A DNA stretch of 64,000 nt from Parascardovia denticolens DSM 10105 = JCM 12538 (GCF_001042675.1 NZ_AP012333.1:682001-746000), one strand, 5' to 3'; shown: positions 16,572 to 26,210, numbered from the stretch's first letter. The notes: a model not told the origin generated them from the sequence alone. Program-made: numbers and translations.

Positions 16572-17267
16572 CTACCGACGGACGGAGAAGAAAAGACCAG
16601 TGCCGATGGGAAGGAGGACGGAAGAGAAATCTTCGTCCTCGGGCAGCTGCGCGACTAGGTCCCTCATAGCCACGGTTTGGCTCGTGCGGTCGGCTGGGTT
16701 GACCACTCCGCCCTTATTCCCCGGGTTGCTGAGGGCCATGAGGTCGTTGATGATTAGGACGCCCCCTGACCGCAGAAGGCGGGAAGACATGGTGATGGCC
16801 TGGTCCCAGTCGCTGACGCCTTTGCCGAGGATGACCAGGTCGTAATCGTTTTCGTTCAACCGGGGCAAGTAGTTCTCCACGGCCGCGTTCACCATACGCA
16901 GGGTGAGGGCGGTCTCGTTCTGGATTCGGGTCAGTTCACGGCGGGTTTCCTCGTTGGCGTGTCCGCTGGGATTCACCACGGTGACGACGGCTTCGTCGGA
17001 TAGGACCTTGACCAAGTGCAAGGTCTCCAGCAGGGGGTTGGTGCTGATGATGATCACCGACGTGGCCTGCGAAGCAAGGGCCTGGTTGGCGATGAAGGCG
17101 CACTGTCCAGCGCTCGCGCAAGCCGGGCTGGGGAAGGGAAAGTCGGAAGAGGCGGCCGCCGTCTCTTTGCCCCGGATCGCCCGGGTGCGTTCGTCCTCCT
17201 GATCCAACTCATGCTGTTCGATGAATTCCCACATCTTGGCTATCGAAGTATGTCGTGCACTGTCCAT
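16572..17267 (-). CDS. O-methyltransferase-like SAM-dependent methyltransferase
   Basis: The product has 231 residues. It resembles the family 3 O-methyltransferases of Actinobacteria: ATSVIIISTNPLLETLHLVK replaces the usual glycine-rich SAM loop, followed by VTVVNPSG, the acidic YDLVILGKG strand and a GGVLIINDLM segment. The SAM-binding glycines are poorly kept, so activity is uncertain. The N-terminal 55 residues contain an Ala/Ser/Pro-rich stretch. It reads away from sdhB, which ends 57 bases upstream of its start on the same strand. Confidence 0.6.
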   Translation of the reverse strand: MDSARHTSIAKMWEFIEQHELDQEDERTRAIRGKETAAASSDFPFPSPACASAGQCAFIANQALASQATSVIIISTNPLLETLHLVKVLSDEAVVTVVNPSGHANEETRRELTRIQNETALTLRMVNAAVENYLPRLNENDYDLVILGKGVSDWDQAITMSSRLLRSGGVLIINDLMALSNPGNKGGVVNPADRTSQTVAMRDLVAQLPEDEDFSSVLLPIGTGLFFSVRR

Positions 17268-17324
17268 ACTTCGATTGTAAAGGATTCGTGCGAAATCACA
17301 GGCTGCGGATTCGCCGGGCGTCTC

Positions 17325-18767
17325 CTACTCGTTGCGCTGATTCTGGAGTCGCTTTTTCTTGGTGATCGCCTGCCAGATGACTTCGCCGACGTCAATGCCT
17401 TGTGGACAGTTCAGAGAACAGGCGCGGACGGATTGGCAGGCAGACAGGGCGTCGGATGCGCCCAGGTCGGTCCAGCGCTTTTCCGTCGCCTGATCGCGGG
17501 AATCCTCGATGAAACGCATCTCGTGGACCAGGGCCGCAGGACCGACGAAAGCTTCTCCGCCGGAATAGATCGGACAAGCCCCTTCGCAGACCCCGCAGGA
17601 GATGCAGGTGGAGAGCTGCTCGAACCTGGTCAGTTCCTGTGGGCTTTGCAGATATTCGAAAGCGTCGATTTTGCCGGATTCGGTCGTTTTCAGCTGACCT
17701 GTCGCCTGCAGGTAAGGTTGGAAACGTTTGATTGCCTCCAGCATCGGGTCGATGTCCACAATCAAGTCCTTGAGGATGGGGAAGCCGGCCAAGGGGGAGA
17801 TATCGATGACCTTCGCAGGAGCGGGACCGTCGGACGGCTCGCTTTGAGCGTCCCTGGTATCCTTGGTGTCTTCGGCCTTAATCCGAGTTTTTCCGACCAG
17901 AGTTTCCTCCTCGCCTGTCTCCCCGACCTGGGCGGGCGCGGGAATGGTCCTTCGGAAAAGACGATGACCGTTTTCCGCCGCGTCCTTGGCCCAATACTCC
18001 ACGGTCGCCGTGCATAAGAGGGTAGGAGCGCCGTTGACCCGGACCGCGTCGGACCCGCACATGCCGTGTCCGCAGGAGTAGCGGAAGGCCAGTCCGGGAT
18101 CTTGCTGGCGTTTGATCATCAGCAGGACGTTCAGAAGGGTCTCCTGTTTGGGGACGGTCACTTCGTACTCTTGCACCCACGAGATCCCCTGCTTTTGCAC
18201 CGGAGTTTCAGTCTGGATCTGGTCAAGAGCCGATGGCTGATTTTGTCGGGAACCATGGTTCAAGTTTTCGGCGGTTGCGGCAGCGGTGACGGTTGGGATA
18301 GCCGCGGCCGTTGAGACCTCAGTGGCGGTTGCGGCATCAAAGGTGTCATCTATGCCAATGGAGCCGGATAGGCTTGCGGACGAGTTTTCGGATGAGGACC
18401 TCGGATTCTCGTCATTCGTCGAAGCTGTTTGGAAGGGATTGCTGTGATGCCGCTGACACAAGCCCCCTGTTCTTACGGCTGCTTCCTCAACAGAGGTTCT
18501 CCTCGAAGAAGTCTGAGAAGAATTGGATATGTCCTGAGCATCCACCGAGGCGAAGGGATTGCTGCGATGGTGCCTTCGTGGCAGGGGCCGTGTTTGATTC
18601 GCGGCGGAGGCAGAGCTGTTCGAAGAGGAATTCGCCAGGGGGAAGGCCCGCGACGCCGAACCTGCGGATGAGACGTTGGATGGCTCATCGGCGAAGGCCG
18701 GTTGGGGGGAGAACCTATGCACTCGCATGGTGACCGTCATCAAATGTTCGGTTCGCTGCTTGTTCAT
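17325..18767 (-). CDS. sdhB: Succinate dehydrogenase/fumarate reductase iron-sulfur subunit with a large N-terminal insertion
   Basis: The product has 480 residues, against about 240-260 in most SdhB. The first strand (TVTMRVHRFSP) is separated from the continuation (WVQEYEVTVPKQETLL, from about residue 197) by some 175 Ser/Ala/Asn/Thr-rich residues containing two related units, RRHHRSNPF and RHHSNPF. The [2Fe-2S] site is RYSCGHGMCGSD...LLC, with Asp in place of the third Cys as in E. coli SdhB. The C-terminal cluster motifs CISCGVCEGACP and CSLNCPQG are intact. A second insertion of about 45 residues follows the [2Fe-2S] domain. It pairs with sdhA upstream; no membrane-anchor gene is adjacent. 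Confidence 0.88.
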   Translation of the reverse strand: MNKQRTEHLMTVTMRVHRFSPQPAFADEPSNVSSAGSASRAFPLANSSSNSSASAANQTRPLPRRHHRSNPFASVDAQDISNSSQTSSRRTSVEEAAVRTGGLCQRHHSNPFQTASTNDENPRSSSENSSASLSGSIGIDDTFDAATATEVSTAAAIPTVTAAATAENLNHGSRQNQPSALDQIQTETPVQKQGISWVQEYEVTVPKQETLLNVLLMIKRQQDPGLAFRYSCGHGMCGSDAVRVNGAPTLLCTATVEYWAKDAAENGHRLFRRTIPAPAQVGETGEEETLVGKTRIKAEDTKDTRDAQSEPSDGPAPAKVIDISPLAGFPILKDLIVDIDPMLEAIKRFQPYLQATGQLKTTESGKIDAFEYLQSPQELTRFEQLSTCISCGVCEGACPIYSGGEAFVGPAALVHEMRFIEDSRDQATEKRWTDLGASDALSACQSVRACSLNCPQGIDVGEVIWQAITKKKRLQNQRNE

Positions 18768-18923
18768 GTTCTCACACTTTCCATCGTTTCGGGCTTGCCT
18801 CTATGCGGAATCGCCTTCATCCGGTCCACATGTCTTTTCATACCGCATGTTTCTTCAGCCGATTTTATGCGCATTGATAGATTTGGCTTATCGTGGTTTT
18901 TGCGCCCGGATGTTTCCAATCTG

Positions 18924-18962
18924 ATGCATGCGTATGGGGGAGGAGGCCTTATAGGCATGCAT
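18924..18962. repeat. 8-bp inverted repeat between sdhA and sdhB
   Basis: ATGCATGC (18924-18931) and GCATGCAT (18955-18962) are perfect inverted copies in the 228-base gap between the two minus-strand genes. It may be a processing or attenuation hairpin in the sdhAB transcript; there is no T-run to suggest strong termination. Confidence 0.4.
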
Positions 18963-18995
18963 TATGCTGATGGAGAGCGGATGGAGAAATGAGAC

Positions 18996-21224
18996 TCAAT
19001 AGTCTCTTCGGCTGATGGCGAAACGCGTCACAACCACTGGCTTGCGGCGTATGGCCCCATCTTGGTCGATGAAGGTGTGAGTAAGGAAATGCTCATCGTC
19101 GCGAAGGGGGAAATCTCTGCGGTAGAAGGAGCCGCGGGATTCCTGACGATCAAGAGCGCTACGGATCAGAGTCTGGGCCACCAAGAGCAGGTTCTTGGCT
19201 TCCATGATGGCGACCAGCTCCTGATTGAAGACCATGCTTTGGTCGTGCGCGCGTAGGTTCTCGGCTAGGGGGGTGAGCTCCACATCGAGTTCTTCCTGCG
19301 CTTGCTCAAGGGAATCGGCGTCGCAGCGAATGGCGAAATATCTCTCGAGGCATCGTCCCAGCCGGACGATGAATTCATACGGATTCGTCTCGGTTCCGGC
19401 CTCCGGCGAACCGGTGTCTCCCATTCGTCCATCACTCTTGCCGACCTCGCGGCCAAGCAGAAAAGCGATGTCCCTTTTCCTTCTGGCATAGGACTGGTCC
19501 AGAGGGGACAGGGCGTCTTCGTCGATTCGGTCCATCTCGGACTCGGACTGACTGCGATCAACGGATCTGTCTGATTCGTCTGATCCGGCGGCTTCGAAAG
19601 GCTCGTTGGACCGAATGGCTATGGATGATGCCAGCGCTCCCGAAATCGACTCGGCGAGCTTTTGCCCTGCTCGGTGACCGAAGAGACAGGCGTCAAGCAA
19701 GGAATTCGCCCCCAAGCGGTTGGCTCCGTGAACGCTGAGACAAGAGCACTCGCCAGCGGCGAAAAGACCGCGCACGATGGTCGTCTCGCCGACCGTTTCC
19801 CCCTGTACTTCCGGCTGGTCTTCCGGCTGCCTGTTGGGCTGATTGCTAGGCTGATCATCAGGTTGATCATCAGGCTGATTCATCTCCGTGGAAGTGGCCG
19901 TCGATTCATCCGGTTGCCGGCGTCCCCAGGTATCGACTTGTCCCCATTCGTCGATGGGGATGCCTCCCATGGTGTAATGGGCGGTCGGTTTGACGGGGAC
20001 CAAGTCGACGCTGGGATTAAGGCCGGCATACCGTTCAATCGTTTGCAGTACTTCGGGTAGGGATTTTTCCATGTCGGAGCGGTCGATTGAGCGCAAATCC
20101 AGCCAAACGCAGTCTGCGGGACCATCGGGGTCTTGCGGGTCGCGGACGCCTCGACCGGCATCGATTTCGGACATGATGGCGCGGGTGACCACGTCGCGGG
20201 CCGCCAAATCCTTATGTTCAGGGGCATAGCCTTCCATGAAGGCCTCTCCACTGGAGTTGCGTAAGACCCCGCCTTCGCCACGTGCCGCTTCTGACAGGAG
20301 GATGCCCGTGTGAGCGAGTCCAGTGGGATGGAATTGGACGAATTCCATATCTTCCAATTGCAAGCCGGCGCGTAGGACCAAAGCCATCCCATCCCCGGTC
20401 AAATCCCAGGAATTCGACGTGGTATGGAACAGATGACCCGCCCCGCCGGTGGCGAGGAGCACGTTCTTCGCCGCCAACTTGCGCAAACAGCCCGCCTTGA
20501 AGTCGAAGACGATAATGCCTTCGACCTTTTTTCCACCGGTTTCGCCCGTATTCTCCGCCCTGACTGTTTCACCGTCCTTTACGGCTTTTCCTGCCTTGTC
20601 TACTTCCCCAACCAAGTTTGTCCTATCAGCGTCTTCTTCGCCAGCCTCTCCTTTCTGCTGGAGAGGGCGGGCGATTGGGCTGAGGACCAGGTCAGTCACA
20701 TACCATTCCTCGGCGAATTCCACGCCTTCTTTCACGCACTGCTGCCAGAGGGAATAGAGGATCTGATGCCCGATGCGGTCGGCCGCATAAGCGGTACGCT
20801 CGATCGGTTCTTTGCCGAAGTCAGCTGTGTGCCCACCGAACTTACGTTGGGCGATTTTCCCATTCTCCATTCGGCTGAAAGCAACCCCATCATGTTCGAG
20901 GGCGATCACCGTTTGAGGGGCGTCCTTCGCGAGAATCTCCGCCTTATCCTGGTCAACCAGCCAATCTCCCCCCTTGACTGTGTCATACCAATGCCATTCC
21001 CACGAATCCGGACGCTTATTACCCAAACTTGCGGCGATACCGCCTTCCGCCGATCCGGTATGGGAACGCAAAGCCTCAAGTTTGGAAACGACAAGGACAC
21101 TTGGTCTGCCGGACAGACCTCGGTCTTCCCATGTCCTCAGCAGTTCCAGCGTCGCGGAAAGACCCGCGGCCCCTGCTCCCACGATGATTGCGTCATAGCT
21201 TTCATGGATCGTCGTTGGTGTCAT
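18996..21224 (-). CDS. sdhA: Succinate dehydrogenase/fumarate reductase flavoprotein subunit
   Basis: The product has 742 residues. It shows the FAD loop IIVGAGAAGLSA, the covalent-FAD histidine context RSHTGSAEGGIAA, the active-site segment FGGHTADFG, QFHPTG, SEAARGEGGVL and RLGANSLLDA. It oxidises succinate or reduces fumarate together with SdhB. Three stretches are foreign to the family: a Glu/Lys/Gly-rich loop (about 190-235), a Gln-Pro-Asp repeat (about 445-475, units QPDD, QPSN, QPNR, QPED) and an acidic Ser-rich loop (about 535-570). The start lies 22 bases after the dprA stop, so it may be co-transcribed with dprA. Confidence 0.92.
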   Translation of the reverse strand: MTPTTIHESYDAIIVGAGAAGLSATLELLRTWEDRGLSGRPSVLVVSKLEALRSHTGSAEGGIAASLGNKRPDSWEWHWYDTVKGGDWLVDQDKAEILAKDAPQTVIALEHDGVAFSRMENGKIAQRKFGGHTADFGKEPIERTAYAADRIGHQILYSLWQQCVKEGVEFAEEWYVTDLVLSPIARPLQQKGEAGEEDADRTNLVGEVDKAGKAVKDGETVRAENTGETGGKKVEGIIVFDFKAGCLRKLAAKNVLLATGGAGHLFHTTSNSWDLTGDGMALVLRAGLQLEDMEFVQFHPTGLAHTGILLSEAARGEGGVLRNSSGEAFMEGYAPEHKDLAARDVVTRAIMSEIDAGRGVRDPQDPDGPADCVWLDLRSIDRSDMEKSLPEVLQTIERYAGLNPSVDLVPVKPTAHYTMGGIPIDEWGQVDTWGRRQPDESTATSTEMNQPDDQPDDQPSNQPNRQPEDQPEVQGETVGETTIVRGLFAAGECSCLSVHGANRLGANSLLDACLFGHRAGQKLAESISGALASSIAIRSNEPFEAAGSDESDRSVDRSQSESEMDRIDEDALSPLDQSYARRKRDIAFLLGREVGKSDGRMGDTGSPEAGTETNPYEFIVRLGRCLERYFAIRCDADSLEQAQEELDVELTPLAENLRAHDQSMVFNQELVAIMEAKNLLLVAQTLIRSALDRQESRGSFYRRDFPLRDDEHFLTHTFIDQDGAIRRKPVVVTRFAISRRDY

Positions 21225-21246
21225 ACTGCGATTCTGTCACGGTCCT

Positions 21247-22568
21247 TCAACATTTTTCATGATCATGCTCCTTTCCACAAATGCTCGAAAAGTCATTGTC
21301 CGATTGGAGAAGAACCGCTTTTTGCTGGGCGATCAGGGCGTTGCATCCGGTGTTGTAAGGCTTGTTGATGTCGCCGGGAGCCGCATAGACCAAGCGGTTC
21401 AAGTCCGCAGCCCATGTCGCTGTGTTCAGGGCTCCCGAACGATGCCGCGCCTGCGCCACGATGATAATCTTCGATAGGGCCGCTATCAGCCTGTTGCGCA
21501 TGAGAAACCGATACCCTTCAGGCACGGTGTCGGGTGGCAATTCGGAGATGAGCGCACCACCTCGCAGACGGATTTGATCAAAAAGGCGGGAATTGCTCAG
21601 TGGGCCACAATTGTTGAGTCCCCCGGCGAAGATAGCGATCGTTTTTCCCGCGTTCTCGCCCAGATCGGGGAAGGCGGAGAGGGCGCCCCAGTGCGCCGTC
21701 GCATCGACCCCGCTCGCTCCTCCGGAAATGACCGTATGGCCGAGCAAGGCGGCCTGTCTTCCTGCGTGGAAGGCGATGTTCTTCCCATAATCGGTACAAT
21801 CGCGGGAACCGACGACCCCTACCGGCTGGACGCAGGCCATCAAGGCGGAAGAATCGCCCTGCCCCATAGGCAAAGCGGAGGCGTGCTGTCTGCCATGGTC
21901 GCCAGATCATCAAGATGCCGCGGCCACAGCGGGGATTGAGGACTGATGATCCACAATTTCCCATTTTGCGTGAAATACGTTTCCCTCTGCCTATCGTCCA
22001 TATCTCTGATAGGCCCCATCCTTTCCACCCATCGCTCAAGTGCTTGGTTGAAGGCCGCGACGGCGGATGACGGCTTGCGAAGATGACCGGTGACGATCGT
22101 CTTTTCCAAAGCTTTCAGAAGCAGGGGACTCTCCATCCGCCCTAAGTCATGAAGTCTTTCAAGCTCGTGGACGATGCGTTCCGGCTCCAGGCCGTACCTA
22201 CCGGGACTTGTCCTGTATGGCTGCAACACATGTGGCTGAGATTCTTGCGATTGCGATTCATACGTTCGCTTCCCCAGTCCCTCGCTCTCCGGTTGCTGGT
22301 CCGCGGTTTCCCTGGCGGTCTTTTGCCCGCCCCCCATGCGGGGAATCACGAGCTCGGATTTCACGGAGTCGGAGGAGGCGCCCAAGGGATGAGGCCTCCC
22401 TTGGTCGGCTGCCTCGGGATACGGCCCTCCTTGATCCAACATTTCCTGGAAATATCCCTCTTGAGGGTAAATGAGATGATACATGATGGCGCTCGCCGTA
22501 TTGCAGCAATAAGTGAGCGTAGCCAAAGCCAGGGTATGGCGGTCGACCCTCAGCAGTGTGTCAGTCAT
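21247..22568 (-). pseudogene. dprA: DNA-processing protein DprA, interrupted by a one-base frameshift
   Basis: The first frame (22568-21840) has the helical N-terminal domain and ends ...SPLWPRHLDDLA...LCLWG before shifting. The second (21873-21247) has the Rossmann fold VGVVGSRDCTDYG, VISGGASGVDATAHWG and the C-terminal SGALNTATWAADLNR. They join if one G is added in the GGGG run at 21862-21865. Both halves are well conserved, so the lesion is either recent or a sequencing error. A polar insertion of about 80 residues lies in the N-terminal half. DprA loads RecA on incoming single-stranded DNA during transformation. The start overlaps the yifB stop by eight bases. Confidence 0.85.
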
Positions 22569-24219
22569 CGATGCCTCCCAACCTCAAATCCATGGCCTGG
22601 AGGATGTCCTCTTCTTTTGGCTTGTTCCGTCCAGAAAGATCGCTCAGAGTCCAAGCAAGCCGAAGGACCCTGTCAGCTCCTCGCATGCTCAGGTCTTGTT
22701 TGTGCAAGGCGGAATTCACCATACGAAGGCAAGGTACAGGGGTCGTCTCCCTCAGCCATCCTCCCGGCGCCTGGGCGTTGGTGGACCAGGGGAAGGCGTC
22801 GAAACGGCGGGAGGCATGGTCGCGGGCTTCGATGACGCGGTCTCGCATCCGGGAAGATGAGTGGCGATCGTCCGCGACCGCCTGGCCGTCTTTTTCCAAG
22901 AGGCGGCGGGTGGTTTCCGCCGTGATCATGCTGGGCGAACCGACGGGGATATGGAGGTCGATCCTGTCCATGATCGGTCCCGATAATCTCCCCCAATATT
23001 TCTGCCTCTGACGGGGAGTGCAGGTGCATCTTTCCCCATTTCCCCAGTTGAAGCCACAAGGGCAAGGGTTCGCCGCCATCACCAGTTGGAAACGTGCGGG
23101 ATAAAATGTCGTTCCCTTGGAGCGCGAAAGGCTGATCACCCCGTTTTCCAACGGTTCGCGGAGGGCCTGAATGCAGGCCGTCGAAAACTCAGGCGCCTCA
23201 TCCATGAAAAGGACCCCATGATGCGCCCGGGTGATGGCTCCGGGTTGGGCGAATCCGTTCCCTCCCCCGATGAGCGAAGGGACGCTGGCCGTATGATGCG
23301 GAGCTTCGAAAGGAGGCAGAAAATCCATCGAATTGGCCTGCAAAGTCCCACAGAGGGATTTGATGGAAGCGACCTCTATTCTCTCCTGAGGATCCAGCGG
23401 TGGAAGGATCGTCGGGAGGCGTTTGGCCAGCATAGTTTTCCCCGCTCCTGGAGGGCCGGTCATGATGAGATGGTGCCCGCCGGCTGCTGCCACGACCAAA
23501 GCCTCTTTCGCCTGGTCTTGACCGATGACTTGGTCGAAATCCAAGACTTGAGGGTCTTCGTTCAAAGCGTCGGAGGAGTCCGAAAAGTCAGGAGGGCAGG
23601 AACGCTGTTTGAAGGGAAGGACGCGCTCCCATTCTTGGCTCGCTGCCAGAGGGCCTTTCAGGATGAGGCTTCCGAATCGTTTCCCCATGGTCGCCGATAA
23701 TTCCGCATTGGGGTGGCAATTGGCGATGAATTGGCCGATATGGCTCAACCCAATCAGGTCCATCCCTTCCACCAGTCGGGCCTCCGCCAGGTTCGCTTCA
23801 GGCAGGTAGACCGTCCGTAACCCGCTTTTCTTAGCGAAAAGCAACATGGGAAGTATGCCACGCACTGGCATAATGCTTCCATCCAGATTGAGCTCTCCGA
23901 TGAGGAGGCTATCGGCCAGGTAGGAAGGGTCGATCGCCCGCGAGGAAGCCAGTATGCTCGCCGCGATCGCAAGGTCGAAGGACGAACCGGACTTGGGCAA
24001 AGAAGCTGGCGAGAGATTGACTGTCACCCGTGTTTGTGGCCAGGAGAATCCCGTGACCGTGCAGGCTGATTTCACGCGTTCCCTTGCCTCGCCAAGAGAG
24101 GTATCCGGCAAGCCGATGATGGAGAAGTAGGGGAGACCATTGCTGGTGAAAGCCTGAACCTGGATGATATAGGCCTTCAACCCCCACAGGCCTATGCAAT
24201 AGGAAGTTCCGATAGCCAT
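22561..24219 (-). CDS. comM: YifB/ComM family Mg-chelatase-like AAA+ ATPase
   Basis: The product has 552 residues. The N-terminal Lon-protease-like ChlI domain has SGSSFDLAIAASILASS. The central AAA+ domain has Walker A GPPGAGKTMLAKRLP, Walker B GVLFMDEAPEF, and a Cys cluster in NPCPCGFNWG. The C-terminal Mg_chelatase_C helical domain includes SMRGADRVLRLAWTLSDL. ComM is a branch-migration helicase in natural transformation in Gram-negatives; the actinobacterial role is unproven. It overlaps yraN by one base and dprA by eight, the conserved yraN-yifB-dprA order. Confidence 0.93.
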   Translation of the reverse strand: MAIGTSYCIGLWGLKAYIIQVQAFTSNGLPYFSIIGLPDTSLGEARERVKSACTVTGFSWPQTRVTVNLSPASLPKSGSSFDLAIAASILASSRAIDPSYLADSLLIGELNLDGSIMPVRGILPMLLFAKKSGLRTVYLPEANLAEARLVEGMDLIGLSHIGQFIANCHPNAELSATMGKRFGSLILKGPLAASQEWERVLPFKQRSCPPDFSDSSDALNEDPQVLDFDQVIGQDQAKEALVVAAAGGHHLIMTGPPGAGKTMLAKRLPTILPPLDPQERIEVASIKSLCGTLQANSMDFLPPFEAPHHTASVPSLIGGGNGFAQPGAITRAHHGVLFMDEAPEFSTACIQALREPLENGVISLSRSKGTTFYPARFQLVMAANPCPCGFNWGNGERCTCTPRQRQKYWGRLSGPIMDRIDLHIPVGSPSMITAETTRRLLEKDGQAVADDRHSSSRMRDRVIEARDHASRRFDAFPWSTNAQAPGGWLRETTPVPCLRMVNSALHKQDLSMRGADRVLRLAWTLSDLSGRNKPKEEDILQAMDLRLGGIDD

Positions 24220-24680
24220 CAGACCTCCTTCACATGGGAGATGATCGGGGCATAACCGTGCTCATCTTCATGCAGGGAAATCCCGATGACGTCGATTCTC
24301 ATGGGGTGATGTGGAAAATGGGGATGGGCGTCCAACCAGAGGAAAGCGGCCCGGCGCAAGTGGGCGAGTTTACGGTCGGTGACCGCTTCCAAAGGAGAAC
24401 CGCAGATGTCCGTGCGTCTGGTCTTGACTTCCGCAACCACGATGAATTGCTTGGAATGAAAGGGCGGAGAGAGGGCGACGATATCCAGCTCCCCATAGCG
24501 GCAATTCCAGTTACGGTCAAGAATGCGGTAACCGAGGCTGCCGAGATAATCGGCGGCTATGTCTTCGCCGATTCTCCCGACCTCCTTCCCGGTCAGGTCA
24601 TTCAGTCGTGTGTACATGTGGCCCGGACCGCTGACGTGGTCGATCGCGGACTCTAGCAGTTGCTGTGTCATACTTGACAT
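24219..24680 (-). CDS. yraN: YraN family (UPF0102) putative endonuclease
   Basis: The product has 153 residues. Motifs of the family are GRIGEDIAADYLGSLGYRIL, NWNCRYGELDIVAL and VVAEVKTRR, the E-x-D...E-V-K arrangement of a restriction-endonuclease-like fold. No activity has been established for the family. The ATG at 24671 is an alternative start. It is first in the yraN-yifB-dprA group and stands 107 bases downstream of pdxY. Confidence 0.92.
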   Translation of the reverse strand: MSSMTQQLLESAIDHVSGPGHMYTRLNDLTGKEVGRIGEDIAADYLGSLGYRILDRNWNCRYGELDIVALSPPFHSKQFIVVAEVKTRRTDICGSPLEAVTDRKLAHLRRAAFLWLDAHPHFPHHPMRIDVIGISLHEDEHGYAPIISHVKEV

Positions 24681-24787
24681 TTCAGCACAAAACCGGAGGG
24701 GATGGCCACTTATTTTTCGAATGTGGTCAAATGTGTGACACGCCTGCGATCATTGGGAAAAAGCGATGTGGATGGATTGTGGAAAAC

Positions 24788-25687
24788 TCAGCGGGAAGCC
24801 ACCAGACCGGTGAGTTCGGAAAGGGTGAGTTCAAAACTCACTCCCCGTTCTTCGAAATTGGGCTGGTTTCTCGTCGATTCCATGGCATGCCGCACGAATT
24901 CGCCTGCGATATGGGCTGCCTGGGGCACGGTGCGCTCCGCCATGATGGCCCCGCAGAGGGCGGAAGCGAAGGCGTCCCCCGTCCCGTGAATCATATACGG
25001 CAGTTTGACGTGGGCAAGCTCCGCCTTCCGCTCCACTCCGGCTGCGGCGGAAGCCACGTAGTTGTGCAGTTTCCCATCCTCGTGGTCGATTCCTTTGAGG
25101 ACGACGTTTTTCGCACCCAGGTTGAGCAGGCTTTCCAGGACTTCGTTCACCTGGGCATCGGTCAGGTTCTGGCCAGCGTATTCCTGGTGGGTAAGGATGG
25201 AGGCCTCCGTCAGATTGGGCATGAGGACGTCCGCCCCGTCCGCCAAGCGGCCCATGGCGTCGCAGAGCTCCTGCGTATAAGTCGGATACATCTGCCCCCC
25301 GTCGCCCATGACGGGATCGACGAGGCGCAAGGCATGCGGATATTCCGAATACAGGCGTTCGATCAGAGAGACCTGCCCCGCGTTGCCGAGGAAACCGGAG
25401 TAGATGGCGTCCAAGTCAACGTTTTCCTGCCTCCAAGCGTCAAGATATCCCGAAAGGATATCGGTCGTGTCATGCATGGTGAATACCTGATACCGCGTAT
25501 GGGCGGACAGGATGGCCGTCGGCACCGGGCAGACGTCGCAACCGGCGGCGGAGAGGATGGGGATCGCCGCGGTCAGGGAGCACTTTCCATAACCGCACAT
25601 GTCATGCACGGCGGCGACGCGGGGGATGTAAAGAGGGTCCCGTCGGTAGAGGGGCTGCGGTGTCGGCTGGATAGTCTGAACTGTCAT
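24788..25687 (-). CDS. pdxY: Pyridoxamine/pyridoxal kinase
   Basis: The product has 299 residues and a ribokinase fold. It shows VAAVHDMCGYGKCSLTAAIP at the substrate end, SGFLGNAGQ, VDPVMGDGGQMYPTY, LMPNLTEA, and the anion-hole/catalytic motif HGTGDAFASALCGA with the essential Asp. It phosphorylates B6 vitamers to the 5'-phosphates used as PLP coenzyme. The N-terminal 20 residues before YIPRVAAVHD are extra. It starts just outside the rrn leader and reads away from it, so the two are divergent. Confidence 0.93.
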   Translation of the reverse strand: MTVQTIQPTPQPLYRRDPLYIPRVAAVHDMCGYGKCSLTAAIPILSAAGCDVCPVPTAILSAHTRYQVFTMHDTTDILSGYLDAWRQENVDLDAIYSGFLGNAGQVSLIERLYSEYPHALRLVDPVMGDGGQMYPTYTQELCDAMGRLADGADVLMPNLTEASILTHQEYAGQNLTDAQVNEVLESLLNLGAKNVVLKGIDHEDGKLHNYVASAAAGVERKAELAHVKLPYMIHGTGDAFASALCGAIMAERTVPQAAHIAGEFVRHAMESTRNQPNFEERGVSFELTLSELTGLVASR

Positions 25688-25906
25688 GGTTCCCTTTCTG
25701 ATGATCGATGTTTCATATGTTTATCTCATATGTCTATGTGGAGAACCCACGAAAAGGCGGCTCCACGAGTCGTTCCCGTAAGAATTTCCTCCTCCAGTGT
25801 ATTGCGGACATTGGTCCGAATGCGATGAAGGACCGCGACACGCCGAGAGACATGGTCTGAAGACCTTTGTTTCCAAGGGTTTGAGAATGAAGCCTGAAAT
25901 AGGGGC

Positions 25907-25934
25907 TTGCTTTCTAGCGTGCTTCGTGTATAGT
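25907..25934 (+). promoter_or_regulatory. rrn operon promoter candidate
   Basis: TTGCTT (25907-25912) and TATAGT (25929-25934) are separated by 16 bases, about 275 bases upstream of 16S. This is the strongest promoter-like pair in the 523-base gap between pdxY and 16S, which contains no gene; the rest is a T/G-rich leader. Confidence 0.6.
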
Positions 25935-26002
25935 TCTTTTTTGCTGCCTGGTGCGGTGGCTTGCTGGTTCGTCTGGTGGGTCGCTTGTTGGTGTGGTGGT
26001 GG

Positions 26003-26012
26003 TTTGAGAACT
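26003..26012 (+). promoter_or_regulatory. Leader TTTGAGAACT box, likely antitermination/processing element
   Basis: TTTGAGAACT occurs in the rrn leader, preceded by a GGTGTGG element, and again with the same upstream element in the 16S-23S spacer at 27946. Repeated placement ahead of both large rRNAs is what is seen for boxA-type antitermination or RNase III processing signals in Actinobacteria. Confidence 0.5.
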
Positions 26013-26210
26013 CAAGAGCGTGTTTTGTGCTACTTTTTATGCTTGATCGACTGGGCATTCCTGTTTGGGGGTGTTTGGTTGTTTTTGGTTATTGTTTTTT
26101 GATATGCCAGTTTGTGTGCTTCCATGGGTTCTGCCGGGTTTTCGTTTGGTGGGGTTTGTGGTTGCGCCGTTTTTTCTTGTTTTTGTTGGGCCGTTTGGCT
26201 TTCCATGAGT

